Source: Ignavibacteriota bacterium (GTDB lineage Bacteria; Bacteroidota; Ignavibacteria; UBA10030; UBA6906). From it: a stretch of 64,000 nucleotides of DNA. Location: contig JADJHP010000007.1 of the NCBI GenBank assembly GCA_016707525.1, positions 1 through 64,000 of the forward strand, read 5' to 3'. The position numbers and the translations under genes were made by a program. Below are positions 37,913-46,396 of this stretch, in pieces. Each line of letters opens with the position of its first letter. The stretch's first letter is position 1. Under the pieces are notes generated by a model, which did not search any database, was not told the origin of the DNA, and saw only the letters and a program-made list of their open reading frames with translations.

Positions 37913-38077
37913 TCAGTGCTTACGCACCATCCGCAGGATCTTTGCGTTGATGATCACGAACCGCACGAATTGCCAGAGGAGATTCGTGCGGAAGTAACGG
38001 GTCATCCGTGTTGGCACAGGCGGATAATAGGATTGGCCAAACGGTGTTCGGGTTGTCATGGTCGGCTCAGATGTCAT
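37913..38077 (-). CDS. 54-residue basic protein coupled to SQR-like gene
   Basis: It begins at the ATG at 38077 (MTSEPTMTTRTPFGQSYY), overlapping the stop of the flavoprotein gene (ATGA), and ends HAKILRMVRKH-like at 37913 (actual tail AKILRMVRKH). It is rich in Arg/Lys and has an amphipathic stretch LLWQFVRFVIINAKILRMV (about 33-51) that could lie along or anchor to a membrane. It is not recognised. Coupling suggests it helps the flavoprotein at the membrane. An internal ATG at 38059 is possible but lacks the overlap. Confidence 0.55.
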   Translation of the reverse strand: MTSEPTMTTRTPFGQSYYPPVPTRMTRYFRTNLLWQFVRFVIINAKILRMVRKH

Positions 38078-39531
38078 TCGGGAATGATGGTCCAGAACGG
38101 TTTTGCCTTGGCTTTGTAGATGAACGCGTGATGCAACAGGTGTTTGATCCAGTGACCCGCGAGACCGATCTCGCCTGTCGTATACCGCAGATCCCTCCCC
38201 GTATCGGGATACCGTTCGAAATCGGGGATGATGGGATACATCGTCATGGACACCGCTGTACCGCTGAACAGATTCGCCCCGGCCGAAGCGATGCAGGCGG
38301 CCCCCATATGCGCGAGCGACGCCCTCCGCGTCGGACCTTCCGCCTTCCCCTTGATCATATCCACGATATTGTAGGCCACCTGGCGCGCCATCACACCCGA
38401 TGGCATGCCCGTCCGTGGCGGCGCAGGAAATATGGGTACACCCTTCGCGCTGATCATGGGTTTTGATATCGCATGTGGCGGTGCAAAGGCGATGCCTGCC
38501 GCGAAGACATTCCCGTACCTCGGCGACTGATATGTCTGCGGCCAATCCGACGGTTTCCATTCTTCGTACGGCTTCTTCGTATAGTCCCCATCCACCATCA
38601 TGAAGCCGCTCGGCGCGAAGAGGGTCGAGGTGATGTCCGCACCCTGGCGGTCCATGGCGGAAAGACCGACGCCCGCGAATGGCGGGAGAAGCATCGAGAA
38701 ATCCGATGCAAGCTCGTGCTCGGACCCATCAAGAAGCTCATATCGGATCCCCCGGTCCGTCACCTCCTGGACATGCGCCTGCGTGATCCATTCAATGCCG
38801 CGTTCTGTATAGAGCGACTCCGTGAACACCCTGCTGTGGGTCACATACCCGCCACGATGCAGGAACATACCTCCGATCCCGAAATCTCCGAGTTCCATCT
38901 CGTTGGAGATCCAGATCACGCGGGCCTTATCGCGGACCCCGTGCTGCCGGAGCATGAATTCAACATTGAAGATATACTCGAATGCCGCGCCCTGACAGGT
39001 ACACGTGCCGTGGCCGGTGCCGATCAGCAGGGTCTTCTTCTCCCCCTTGCGCATCCGTGCGATGAGCTCATCCAGAGCAGCCGAGGTCTTCGACGCGTGA
39101 TCGTGGGTACACACCGAGTGGCTGTTCTGTTCCGGGCCAAGCCCCTTCGTTGCCCCGAAATTGAGCTTCGGGCCTGTTGCATTGATCAGATAGTCATAGG
39201 CAAGGTCCGCCTGCTGCCCCTTCCGTCCGGGATCGGTGTATTCCACCGTCACGTACGGCGTGCTGCTCGCTGCATTTCCTTCAGGGTGGATGCAGACGGC
39301 TTTCGCCTGATGGAATTCGATCCCCGCCTTTCGATAGACAGGCTCGAGCGGGAACGTGACCTGGTCCGGGGTCATCAGTCCGACCCCGACCCAGATATTC
39401 GAGGGGATCCAGTTCCATTTGCTGTTGGGTGTGACAACGAGCACGGTGTGCGCGGAACCGAGCTTGCGCCGGGCATGGAGGGCCGCGGTTTGACCTGCAA
39501 TGCCGCCGCCAAGGATGATGAGTCTGGCCAT
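38074..39531 (-). CDS. FAD-dependent oxidoreductase, sulfide:quinone-oxidoreductase-like
   Basis: 485 residues, start MARLIILGGGIAGQTAAL (FAD-binding GGGIAG at 8-13) after AAAGG. A second region LLIGTGHGTCTCQGAAFEY (about 168-186) has two closely spaced Cys, plus HSVCTHDHA; this Cys pattern, and AGIAFAPPHA near 350, fits SQR-type flavoproteins that oxidise sulfide and pass electrons to quinone at the cytoplasmic membrane. No signal peptide. A C-terminal amphipathic segment (GLAGHWIKHLLHHAFIYK) could provide membrane contact. Which SQR type it is cannot be decided; NDH-2 is less likely because of the Cys. Confidence 0.75.
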   Translation of the reverse strand: MARLIILGGGIAGQTAALHARRKLGSAHTVLVVTPNSKWNWIPSNIWVGVGLMTPDQVTFPLEPVYRKAGIEFHQAKAVCIHPEGNAASSTPYVTVEYTDPGRKGQQADLAYDYLINATGPKLNFGATKGLGPEQNSHSVCTHDHASKTSAALDELIARMRKGEKKTLLIGTGHGTCTCQGAAFEYIFNVEFMLRQHGVRDKARVIWISNEMELGDFGIGGMFLHRGGYVTHSRVFTESLYTERGIEWITQAHVQEVTDRGIRYELLDGSEHELASDFSMLLPPFAGVGLSAMDRQGADITSTLFAPSGFMMVDGDYTKKPYEEWKPSDWPQTYQSPRYGNVFAAGIAFAPPHAISKPMISAKGVPIFPAPPRTGMPSGVMARQVAYNIVDMIKGKAEGPTRRASLAHMGAACIASAGANLFSGTAVSMTMYPIIPDFERYPDTGRDLRYTTGEIGLAGHWIKHLLHHAFIYKAKAKPFWTIIPE

Positions 39532-39655
39532 ACGGGACCTTTCAGGGGCCGGAGAGGGGGGAGGAAGAACCGAGCCGAAACATCTCTACCGGATGATACC
39601 ACAGTGCGGCGCGAGATTCAAGGGGAATTCTCGCCGCTCAACCCGCCAGCCCCCC

Positions 39656-40570
39656 TCACGCCAGGTCCGCCGCCAGCACGCGTGCAAGCGACAGTACTTC
39701 GAACGGCGCCCGCCCTCGGAGCGCCGCGATGCGGGTCGGACAGGAATCCGTGACGTAAAAGCGTGAGATGGGTCCACCCTCGAACCGCCGCCACGACTCA
39801 TCGGGAAAGATGGCGTGCGTGACATAGGCCGACACGTCCGTGGCCCCTGCCTCGCGGATCACCCGCGCGCATTCCAGCATCGTCTCTCCGCTCATCACCA
39901 GATCATCCACGATGCACACGTTCTTCCCGCGCGGATCCCCTTCCTTGATCCTGATGATCCTCTTGTCCCCTTCGCGCACCTTCACGCAGACGATCGGGTC
40001 AAATGCTTCCAGGTCGTGCGCGAAGCGCTTCCGGGAGCCATCGTCGGGGAACGCCACCGTCACCGGTGCACTCCCCTCCCGCCGCAGGACCGTATCACGG
40101 AACATCGGCAGGGCCGAATGCAGGCGGACGCGCACCGCATCGCCGAAGTAGTACTGTTCCTGCAACGCATGGATATCGAGGATGGTGATATCCGTGCGGG
40201 TCGCCGGCGGAATGGCGGAAATGATCCTCGCCATCGCTTTCGAGGTGACCACCTGGCCGAACGCATCGGCCCGATCCATCATCCCCGCCGGGAAATACGG
40301 AATGAGCACACGGAGGCATTCGATGGGATACGACGCAAGCGCATAGAGCAGGGCGATCTGCCGGAAAAGCTCGTCTGCATTTCCTATGGAAGCGATGAAC
40401 GCGACGCGGGCATTCTCCAGCGATCGCGCCTCATGGATGAAGATGTTCGGCATACCATCGGGAAACGTCTCCCAATCGATCTTCCCTTCGTCCCATGCCG
40501 GGAGCAGCGCCCGCACTTCAGCGGCAACGGACTCCATGTCGCGTGCGTGGAACAGGATGGTTCGGTTCAT
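39656..40570 (-). CDS. prs: Ribose-phosphate pyrophosphokinase
   Basis: About 304 residues from ATG 40570 (MNRTILFHARDMES), after AAAGGG. Two phosphoribosyltransferase-type domains: the N-terminal part with GKIDWETFPDGMPNIFI, and the C-terminal PRPP loop VCIVDDLVMSGETM. Makes PRPP from ribose 5-phosphate and ATP for nucleotide, His and Trp synthesis. The sequence differs from classical Prs (the flexible-loop KRR motif is not clear), so it may be a divergent paralogue. It starts 4 bases after the 5'-nucleotidase stops, suggesting linked nucleotide turnover. Confidence 0.75.
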   Translation of the reverse strand: MNRTILFHARDMESVAAEVRALLPAWDEGKIDWETFPDGMPNIFIHEARSLENARVAFIASIGNADELFRQIALLYALASYPIECLRVLIPYFPAGMMDRADAFGQVVTSKAMARIISAIPPATRTDITILDIHALQEQYYFGDAVRVRLHSALPMFRDTVLRREGSAPVTVAFPDDGSRKRFAHDLEAFDPIVCVKVREGDKRIIRIKEGDPRGKNVCIVDDLVMSGETMLECARVIREAGATDVSAYVTHAIFPDESWRRFEGGPISRFYVTDSCPTRIAALRGRAPFEVLSLARVLAADLA

Positions 40571-40574
40571 TGGG

Positions 40575-42578
40575 TTACCCTTTCGCTGACGAAGATGGTG
40601 GCCGGCGTCTTCCCGGCCGGACCACGAGTGTGATGAGCACGACGATCCCCACCAGCACGATGACACCGCCGGCTGCCCTGAGAGCGAAGCTATTCGGCCC
40701 GCGCATGATCATGAGCGGGTTCCATGAGGGTTCCCAGGCGTACCATCCGCGAAGCGTGCGATACGCAGCAGGAACCTCAGGGATGCCCCCGGCACCTCCC
40801 GGGGGGAACGATCGGAGATATGACACCAGCGCGATCCACTCTTTCACTTCCTGTACGCCCGGTGTGGCCACGTCCCCATCGATCATCACGGTCTCATGCA
40901 TCGCCACCGGTGTCCCATCAGCATTGCGCGGCTGCACCCGGACCACGCCATAGCTCAGGTCACCCAGCATCTCGATCATGAACGCCGTGTAGTAGTTCAC
41001 GCACACGCGGTACAGACTGTCAGGATGGATCTCCCGCACACGTCCGTTGTCATCCACAAGCTCGGCGCGGGTCACACGGTTGAGTGGAAGACGATGGGGA
41101 TTGACGGCGAAGCGCACCCCCCTGTACTGTAAATGCACATCACCCTTCACGGCGGCCAGGGTGGGTCCGACCTCGAGGATCGTCAGCAGGTCTTCGCCCG
41201 TGACGTACGGTGCGACGAGCGGGTAACCCGCCTCACCATCAGGCCCCCGCCCCAGCGAGAGAACCCGGAAGGCATCATCAACGGTGATCGGCCCCGGGCC
41301 GAGGGTGTGCCGGATCATCCCCAGCGGTTGGATCACCACATCGACGGGACGCGCATCCGGTCCTTCAGCCCGCCGCACAGCATAGGCAAAGGCATCCGTG
41401 ATAAGATCTCCGAGGCGCAACTCACCGCCGCGCGCATACCCGTACGCGACGCTCTCGAATGCGAATGGCGACCGTGCGATCACCTGGTGGAATGACAGCC
41501 CGTGTCGGCGGAGATAGGCCGAATCGATCTCCGTGACAAAGCCGGTGGCACGCTCCGCAACTGCGCGGTCATCCGGAATGGACGGGTCCAGCGGGACCAG
41601 CCTGTATCCGCTGACCGAGACCCCTCCCGCCCCGACGATGAGATCGAGAACGCCAAGGTTCGCGCAATTCGGCCCCGCCGAGACGATGACCGTGCTTCCG
41701 ATCCGGAGCGGTTCGGTGAACGTCCTGTGCGTATGCCCGCTCACGATAACGTCGATCCCCGGGACCTGCTCGGCGAGGCGCACATCTTCGGAACGGGACC
41801 GGTTCGGCGATGTCCCGCTGTGCGACAGACACACGACAAGATCGACGTGCTCCTGTTCACGAAGGAGAGCGACCATCCGCCCCGCTGAGGAGACGCAGTC
41901 GTCGAATGTGACGCTGCCAAGAAAGGGGCAATCCCTGGCCGCATCGCTTCCCATCAGGGCAAAAAGCCCGATGCGGAGCCCGTTGCGCTCCAGGACCATA
42001 CGATCCCGGACGCCGTACGCAGCGAGCTCTTCACGGAGCGGATCCAGCGATGGCTCGCCTGCGGGAACGTTCATGTTCGAAGCGAGCAGGGGGATGATGC
42101 GGTCGCCGGATGTCCTGGCCGCATGGAGCGAGCGTACGACCCCATCCCACCGGAAATCCAGATCATGGTTCCCGAACGTCCCCGCATCGTATCCCATGAG
42201 CCCGAGCATCCGCAGCTCCACGGCACGGTCCATGACCAGCGTGTGGAACAACGTCCCCATGCTGTAGTCGCCTGCATCCACAACGATCGTGGAAGACGGG
42301 CGGCGGGAACGTTCGCGTGTGATCGCGGTGGCGAGCCGGGCGAAGCCCCCGGTCTCCCGCACTGTACCATCATCGGCGATCGAGGCGTGAGGCAGGATCT
42401 GCGAGTGGAGATCGTGTGTGAAGAGGATGGAAACGGTCCGCCGGGATACCTCGCCGGCGTGAGCGGACAGGGTGAGCAGGGAGAGGGCCATGAAGATCAT
42501 GGAACGTGCACAGGGACCCTCGCCCCAACGCCGGACAGGTCCGGCATGGCCCTCATATGTGAGCGATGGTCCGTTCAT
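40575..42578 (-). CDS. 5'-nucleotidase/metallophosphoesterase family protein, membrane anchored
   Basis: Start uncertain: ATG 42578 (MNGPSLTYEG) or 42500 (MIFMALSLLTLSAHA). An N-terminal signal segment leads to the two-metal phosphoesterase core: LFTHDLHSQI, VDAGDYSMG, FGNHDLDFRWDG, LSHSG and SGHTHRTF. A 5'-nucleotidase C-terminal domain follows (RLGDLITDAFAYAV; VAPYVTGEDLLTILEV) and a C-terminal transmembrane helix (GVIVLVGIVVLITLVV) with basic tail. It probably hydrolyses nucleotides in the periplasm. Genes upstream (PpiC) and downstream (prs) are in the same direction with small gaps. Confidence 0.8.
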   Translation of the reverse strand: MNGPSLTYEGHAGPVRRWGEGPCARSMIFMALSLLTLSAHAGEVSRRTVSILFTHDLHSQILPHASIADDGTVRETGGFARLATAITRERSRRPSSTIVVDAGDYSMGTLFHTLVMDRAVELRMLGLMGYDAGTFGNHDLDFRWDGVVRSLHAARTSGDRIIPLLASNMNVPAGEPSLDPLREELAAYGVRDRMVLERNGLRIGLFALMGSDAARDCPFLGSVTFDDCVSSAGRMVALLREQEHVDLVVCLSHSGTSPNRSRSEDVRLAEQVPGIDVIVSGHTHRTFTEPLRIGSTVIVSAGPNCANLGVLDLIVGAGGVSVSGYRLVPLDPSIPDDRAVAERATGFVTEIDSAYLRRHGLSFHQVIARSPFAFESVAYGYARGGELRLGDLITDAFAYAVRRAEGPDARPVDVVIQPLGMIRHTLGPGPITVDDAFRVLSLGRGPDGEAGYPLVAPYVTGEDLLTILEVGPTLAAVKGDVHLQYRGVRFAVNPHRLPLNRVTRAELVDDNGRVREIHPDSLYRVCVNYYTAFMIEMLGDLSYGVVRVQPRNADGTPVAMHETVMIDGDVATPGVQEVKEWIALVSYLRSFPPGGAGGIPEVPAAYRTLRGWYAWEPSWNPLMIMRGPNSFALRAAGGVIVLVGIVVLITLVVRPGRRRPPSSSAKG

Positions 42579-42604
42579 GAAGGCATGGGTTCCGGCAACC
42601 GCGG

Positions 42605-44455
42605 CTACGGAATGTCCTTCGGCCGGCCGGGATCTTTCCATTCCCAGAGCGGTGCAATGGTCGGGACAGCAGTGATCACGCCACCGAAGCCGATATAGCG
42701 GCGCGTGACCATGTTCGATTCGTTCACTTTGAGCGCACGCAGCCTCTCCTCATAGACCTTTGTGCCGGCCTTCTGAGCGAGGTCACTCACGGCATCGGTG
42801 ACCACCTGCATCTGGCGTTCACCCCGGAGCATCCGCCGGCCGGCCGAGAGCAACGAATCGACGGGCGGGACGTTGGTGGTGGTATCTCCCGGGACGCGGC
42901 GTTTCCCCAGCACTTCAAAGACCGAGTATCCATGGTCAACCCGGACCGGGCCACCCACACGGCCGGAATCCGTGATCAGTGCAGTGATCCCCAGTTCCGG
43001 TATGGAGTCCACACGGAAGAACCCGGAGACCCCCCCACGCGCGGCCCATGCACGGCGGCCCGACTGCGGGGCCATCTCCGCAAGCGGCGTTCCACCCAGG
43101 GCGCGTTCGAGGATGGTGAGAGCGGCATGCAGACTGTCCGAAAGCACCTCGCGCACATTGACCTCATACATGCGTCCGAGCACCGCAGCATGGGTGATGA
43201 AATAGGCGACCACCTCGTCATCCTGCACCGTCACGGTATCCTGCAACGCGCGTTTCATGGCGGACGCGGTCCAGTACTCCGCCCACACGCGGACATCGTG
43301 TTGCGCGGCATCGGAATTCTGCAGGCGCTGTTTGTATGCTTCGCGGCTCATGAGTTCCGACCCGACCGCGTCCTTGATCATCACGTTCAGCCGGTTCCTG
43401 AACAGTTCCGGATGCAGCGTGACGAACTGGAATTCCCGGCTCTTGAATGCATCGATCACATCCCGCACGGAAAAAGAGCCGCTGGAGACGCGGACGAGCG
43501 GCTGGTGGACGTCAGCGCCCATGATCCGTTCGACCTCATCGAGGTCGTTCGCCCCGAAGCGGAAGCCGTTGCGTGTTGCCCGCGCTGCAGTATCCGTCAG
43601 TATCACCCCGTGCAGTGCGGCGGCAAAACGCTCGAACACCACCGGATCGGCCTCGGCGCGCTGGGGTGAAAGGATGGAGCCCATATACGTGCCGGCGCGG
43701 TCGGACTGCTTCCTCGCCCGCACGATATTCTCGACCTGATGGATCCGGTCAGGGATGGATTTCTTCTGGGCATCGGCGAAGGGCCAGGAATCGAGGTACG
43801 CCACCACGCCCCATCCAAACGTCTCGCTGCGGAAGACACCCGACAGTCGACGGTTCGCGGACAGGGCATAGACGGTGTCTTCGAGAACGCGGTCAATGAT
43901 CCCGAACGTCACGTTCATGGAATCGACGCGGTAGAGCAATTCAGGGGAAAGGGTCTGCAGAAGGGAATCCACCACGCCGGGGCGGCGGACAAGTTGACGC
44001 ATGCTGCGTGCCGCACCTTCGTCCGGAGAATGCAGGAAGAGCACGCGCACCTCGCGCGGGTACCGCTTCATGCCATCGCTCAGATCGCGGTCGGACACCT
44101 GGATGCGGCCGGTCACCTCGCGACGGTAGAGCACATCGCGGGCCATCAGGCGTTCGAGCGCATCGATCTGACGCAGCGTCGTGCTGTCGTTGCCGACGCC
44201 GCGTGCCGCCGCTTCCTGGGCCAGCAGACGCTCCGCCACCATGGAGCGGAGCGCCTTCACTTTTGCGCTGTCGTGTTCGGCCCGCCGGTCTTTCCCCGGC
44301 CAGGGCATCAGCTCGAATCGTTCGAGGAAATCCTTCGCCGTGATCACCGACGTCCCGACGGTCGCGAGCGTGTCGGCGGGCAAGGTCTTTCCCGGCTGGG
44401 CAACACCCTGTGCCGCTCCGATGGCGAGCACAGTCAACACATGGAGGATCCGCAC
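42605..44455 (-). CDS. SurA/PpiC-type peptidyl-prolyl isomerase
   Basis: 616 residues, GTG start at 44455 (protein MRILHVLTVLAIGAAQG) after AAGG; signal peptide ends VAQ. The SurA-like N domain is suggested by ADTLATVGTSVITAKDFLERFE (about 26-47) and helical KALRSMVAERLLAQEAAARG. A parvulin-type region appears near the end (MYEVNVREVLSDSLHAALTILERALGGTPLAEMAPQ). It assists outer-membrane protein folding in the periplasm. Two further parvulin-like segments are degenerate. Coupled to the phosphoesterase by 26 bp. Confidence 0.72.
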   Translation of the reverse strand: MRILHVLTVLAIGAAQGVAQPGKTLPADTLATVGTSVITAKDFLERFELMPWPGKDRRAEHDSAKVKALRSMVAERLLAQEAAARGVGNDSTTLRQIDALERLMARDVLYRREVTGRIQVSDRDLSDGMKRYPREVRVLFLHSPDEGAARSMRQLVRRPGVVDSLLQTLSPELLYRVDSMNVTFGIIDRVLEDTVYALSANRRLSGVFRSETFGWGVVAYLDSWPFADAQKKSIPDRIHQVENIVRARKQSDRAGTYMGSILSPQRAEADPVVFERFAAALHGVILTDTAARATRNGFRFGANDLDEVERIMGADVHQPLVRVSSGSFSVRDVIDAFKSREFQFVTLHPELFRNRLNVMIKDAVGSELMSREAYKQRLQNSDAAQHDVRVWAEYWTASAMKRALQDTVTVQDDEVVAYFITHAAVLGRMYEVNVREVLSDSLHAALTILERALGGTPLAEMAPQSGRRAWAARGGVSGFFRVDSIPELGITALITDSGRVGGPVRVDHGYSVFEVLGKRRVPGDTTTNVPPVDSLLSAGRRMLRGERQMQVVTDAVSDLAQKAGTKVYEERLRALKVNESNMVTRRYIGFGGVITAVPTIAPLWEWKDPGRPKDIP

Positions 44456-44547
44456 TGCTTCGGCCTTCCCGGATGGATCAACGAAAGAGAGATGTCATGC
44501 AATATACGGACTCTCCGGGTCGAACTCCACCGCGCGGCATCCGATCA

Positions 44548-45618
44548 TCACCGCACGCGGCGATGCATCCCCGACCGCTCATCGAGCGAGATCTCGTAGG
44601 TCCGCCCGCCGGACTTCCTGGTCGCCGTGATCATGTACCCGCTGTCGCTCACGGAGAATTGCGGGTTGAACCCTTCCGGATCCATTTTCAGTTCTGCCAG
44701 CGACCGGGCATAGGAACCGTGTGCCGTCTTGTGGTCGTTCTGTGCATACCAGATCTTGCTCAGATAGACATAGGCATCCCACGCAGGATCGGCGGGAGGT
44801 ACCGGGCCCTTCTTCTTCTCGAACACCAGTTCACCCCAGAATTCCGGACGGTGCATATCCACCACCCACTGCGGCGACCACACCCAGTTGTCCTCGGGGC
44901 CCTTGAGCTTCTTGTACCCCGTCGGCGTGATGTCGTACTTCCACTCCACGCGCGAGAAGTCGATCTTCCACCTGTCGCCCGGAAGCGGCGCTCCGGTCAC
45001 CCCCCCGCGCCGCAATGCGGTCCACGGGATCGCCAGCTCAACGCTCCACCCGCTGTCGATGTCCGACGGGTCATTGATCGTCCCGTACACATGGGTGGCC
45101 GTGCGCAATCCCTCCATGTTCCACGAGTTGTCCGCATCACCCTTCGCACGGTACGGCTTGGGCAGAAACAGGTCCCACACCGTGTTCAGGGCATTGATCT
45201 CGAACTCCATGTATGCCAGACAGTCGCCGTCCGGGTCCATGAACAACTCGAAGTCGTTGTCATAGAAGATCACCGTATCGCGCTGGCGCAGCGTGCCGAT
45301 GACATGGGGTTCCTGCAGAAAGGCCCCGATATAGAGGCACTGGTCGTCCCACATCATCCGTGCGCGGGTCTGGAATCGCGGGAGGGGCTTCCGGCTCCCC
45401 TCGATGTCCACGAAGGAGGGCGTCCAGACAGCATCCTTCCATTCCTTGTCACTCACCACGCCATCGATCACAGGAGGGGTGCTCGTCACGAGGGCACGAT
45501 AGACCCTGGGCGGAGGGAGCGTTGACGATGAACCGGCCTGCTGGCCCTGCCCGAAGGCGAGCATCGCGAGCGACGAAAGGAGAAGGGTGACACATGGCAC
45601 AACTTTTCTCACGCGCAT
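44548..45618 (-). CDS. Secreted CBM9-like carbohydrate-binding protein
   Basis: About 356 residues from ATG 45618 (MRVRKVVPCVTLLLSSLAMLAFGQ, signal peptide). The family-9 carbohydrate-binding fold is shown by PPVIDGVVSDKEWKDA, ARMMWDDQCLYIGAFLQEP, YDNDFELFMDPDGD, YMEFEINALNTVWDL and GWSVELAIPWTAL. Proteins of this type bind sugars outside the cell; no catalytic domain follows, only an unrecognised C-terminal part. It is 93 bp upstream of the PpiC gene, and is divergent from an XRE-type regulator 40 bp away. Confidence 0.75.
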   Translation of the reverse strand: MRVRKVVPCVTLLLSSLAMLAFGQGQQAGSSSTLPPPRVYRALVTSTPPVIDGVVSDKEWKDAVWTPSFVDIEGSRKPLPRFQTRARMMWDDQCLYIGAFLQEPHVIGTLRQRDTVIFYDNDFELFMDPDGDCLAYMEFEINALNTVWDLFLPKPYRAKGDADNSWNMEGLRTATHVYGTINDPSDIDSGWSVELAIPWTALRRGGVTGAPLPGDRWKIDFSRVEWKYDITPTGYKKLKGPEDNWVWSPQWVVDMHRPEFWGELVFEKKKGPVPPADPAWDAYVYLSKIWYAQNDHKTAHGSYARSLAELKMDPEGFNPQFSVSDSGYMITATRKSGGRTYEISLDERSGMHRRVR

Positions 45619-45658
45619 ACGTAATAATCTCCAGTACGCATTGATGGTGGGGATGAGA

Positions 45659-46099
45659 ATGACATTTACACAACACTCTGACATAGCAACATTGATGGCC
45701 CGGGTCCGCGACGACATGAAACGCGCAGGGATCACGGTGTCGTTCCTCGCCACCCAGCTCGGCGTGTCGCGACAGTACGCCTGGCAGGCCGTCCACTACC
45801 GCTCGCCCATCTCCATCGAACGTGCGCGGGAGATCGCTGCCACCGTGGGCCGCATCATCGCGCAGCGGTCCCACATCCGGTCGTTCGGCGAGCAGCTGCG
45901 TGCTGCGCGCATCGCTTCGGGGCTGACCCTGAAGGAAGTTGCGGGAATGATCGGCTACTCCTGGGTCGGCGTGGAACGCTGGGAGAAGGATATCTGCCGC
46001 CCCAAACCCGGCGTCCTCTGGCACCTGTTCACGCTGTACGGGGAGCCTTCGCGTTCCATACATCAAGGAATGCCACCGCTCGCCGCAAGTGCGGAATGA
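45659..46099 (+). CDS. Double helix-turn-helix (XRE-like) regulator
   Basis: 146 residues from ATG 45659 (MTFTQHSDIATL), GGGG 6 bases upstream. A first HTH-like region (GITVSFLATQLGVSRQYAWQ) is followed by a second, clearer XRE-type HTH (ASGLTLKEVAGMIGYSWVGVERWE). Two DNA-binding motifs in one short protein suggest dimer-like binding to paired sites. It is divergently oriented from the CBM9-like gene, separated by 40 bp, so it may control that promoter. The 3' end overlaps the CMD gene on the other strand by 71 bp. Confidence 0.7.
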   Translation: MTFTQHSDIATLMARVRDDMKRAGITVSFLATQLGVSRQYAWQAVHYRSPISIERAREIAATVGRIIAQRSHIRSFGEQLRAARIASGLTLKEVAGMIGYSWVGVERWEKDICRPKPGVLWHLFTLYGEPSRSIHQGMPPLAASAE

Positions 46100-46388
46100 C
46101 GATCGAACCACCGACGACCAGCGCCACGCTGAAGACCTCGAACAGCTCCGCGTCCGTCACCCCCTCTTCTTTGCACCGCTGAATATGATACGATATACAA
46201 TCGTCACACCGCAACACCATCGATGAGACGAGCCCGAGCATCTCTTTGGTCCGGACGTCCAGGACGCCCTTCTCATACGTCAGCGTATCCACACCGAAGA
46301 ATCTCTTGATCGCGCGGTTGTCCTCGCCGAGGATCCGCTCGTTCATTGCCGCCCGGAACTCGTTGAAATCGTCCACCCGGTCCGCCAT
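46029..46388 (-). CDS. Carboxymuconolactone decarboxylase/AhpD-like protein
   Basis: 119 residues from ATG 46388 (MADRVDDFNEFRAAMNERIL) after AGGAG. AhpD core: VRTKEMLGLVSSMVLRCDDCISYHIQRCKEEGVTDAELFEVFSVALVVGGS, with C-x-x-C (CDDC, 61-64) and the following His typical of the alkylhydroperoxidase active site. It probably uses the Cys pair in peroxide or disulfide reduction. It is 8 bases after the sensor-kinase gene stop, hence the last gene of the kaiB operon. Longer frames upstream are rejected because they run into that gene. Confidence 0.8.
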   Translation of the reverse strand: MADRVDDFNEFRAAMNERILGEDNRAIKRFFGVDTLTYEKGVLDVRTKEMLGLVSSMVLRCDDCISYHIQRCKEEGVTDAELFEVFSVALVVGGSIVIPHLRRAVAFLDVWNAKAPRTA

Positions 46389-46396
46389 ATGTTCTC

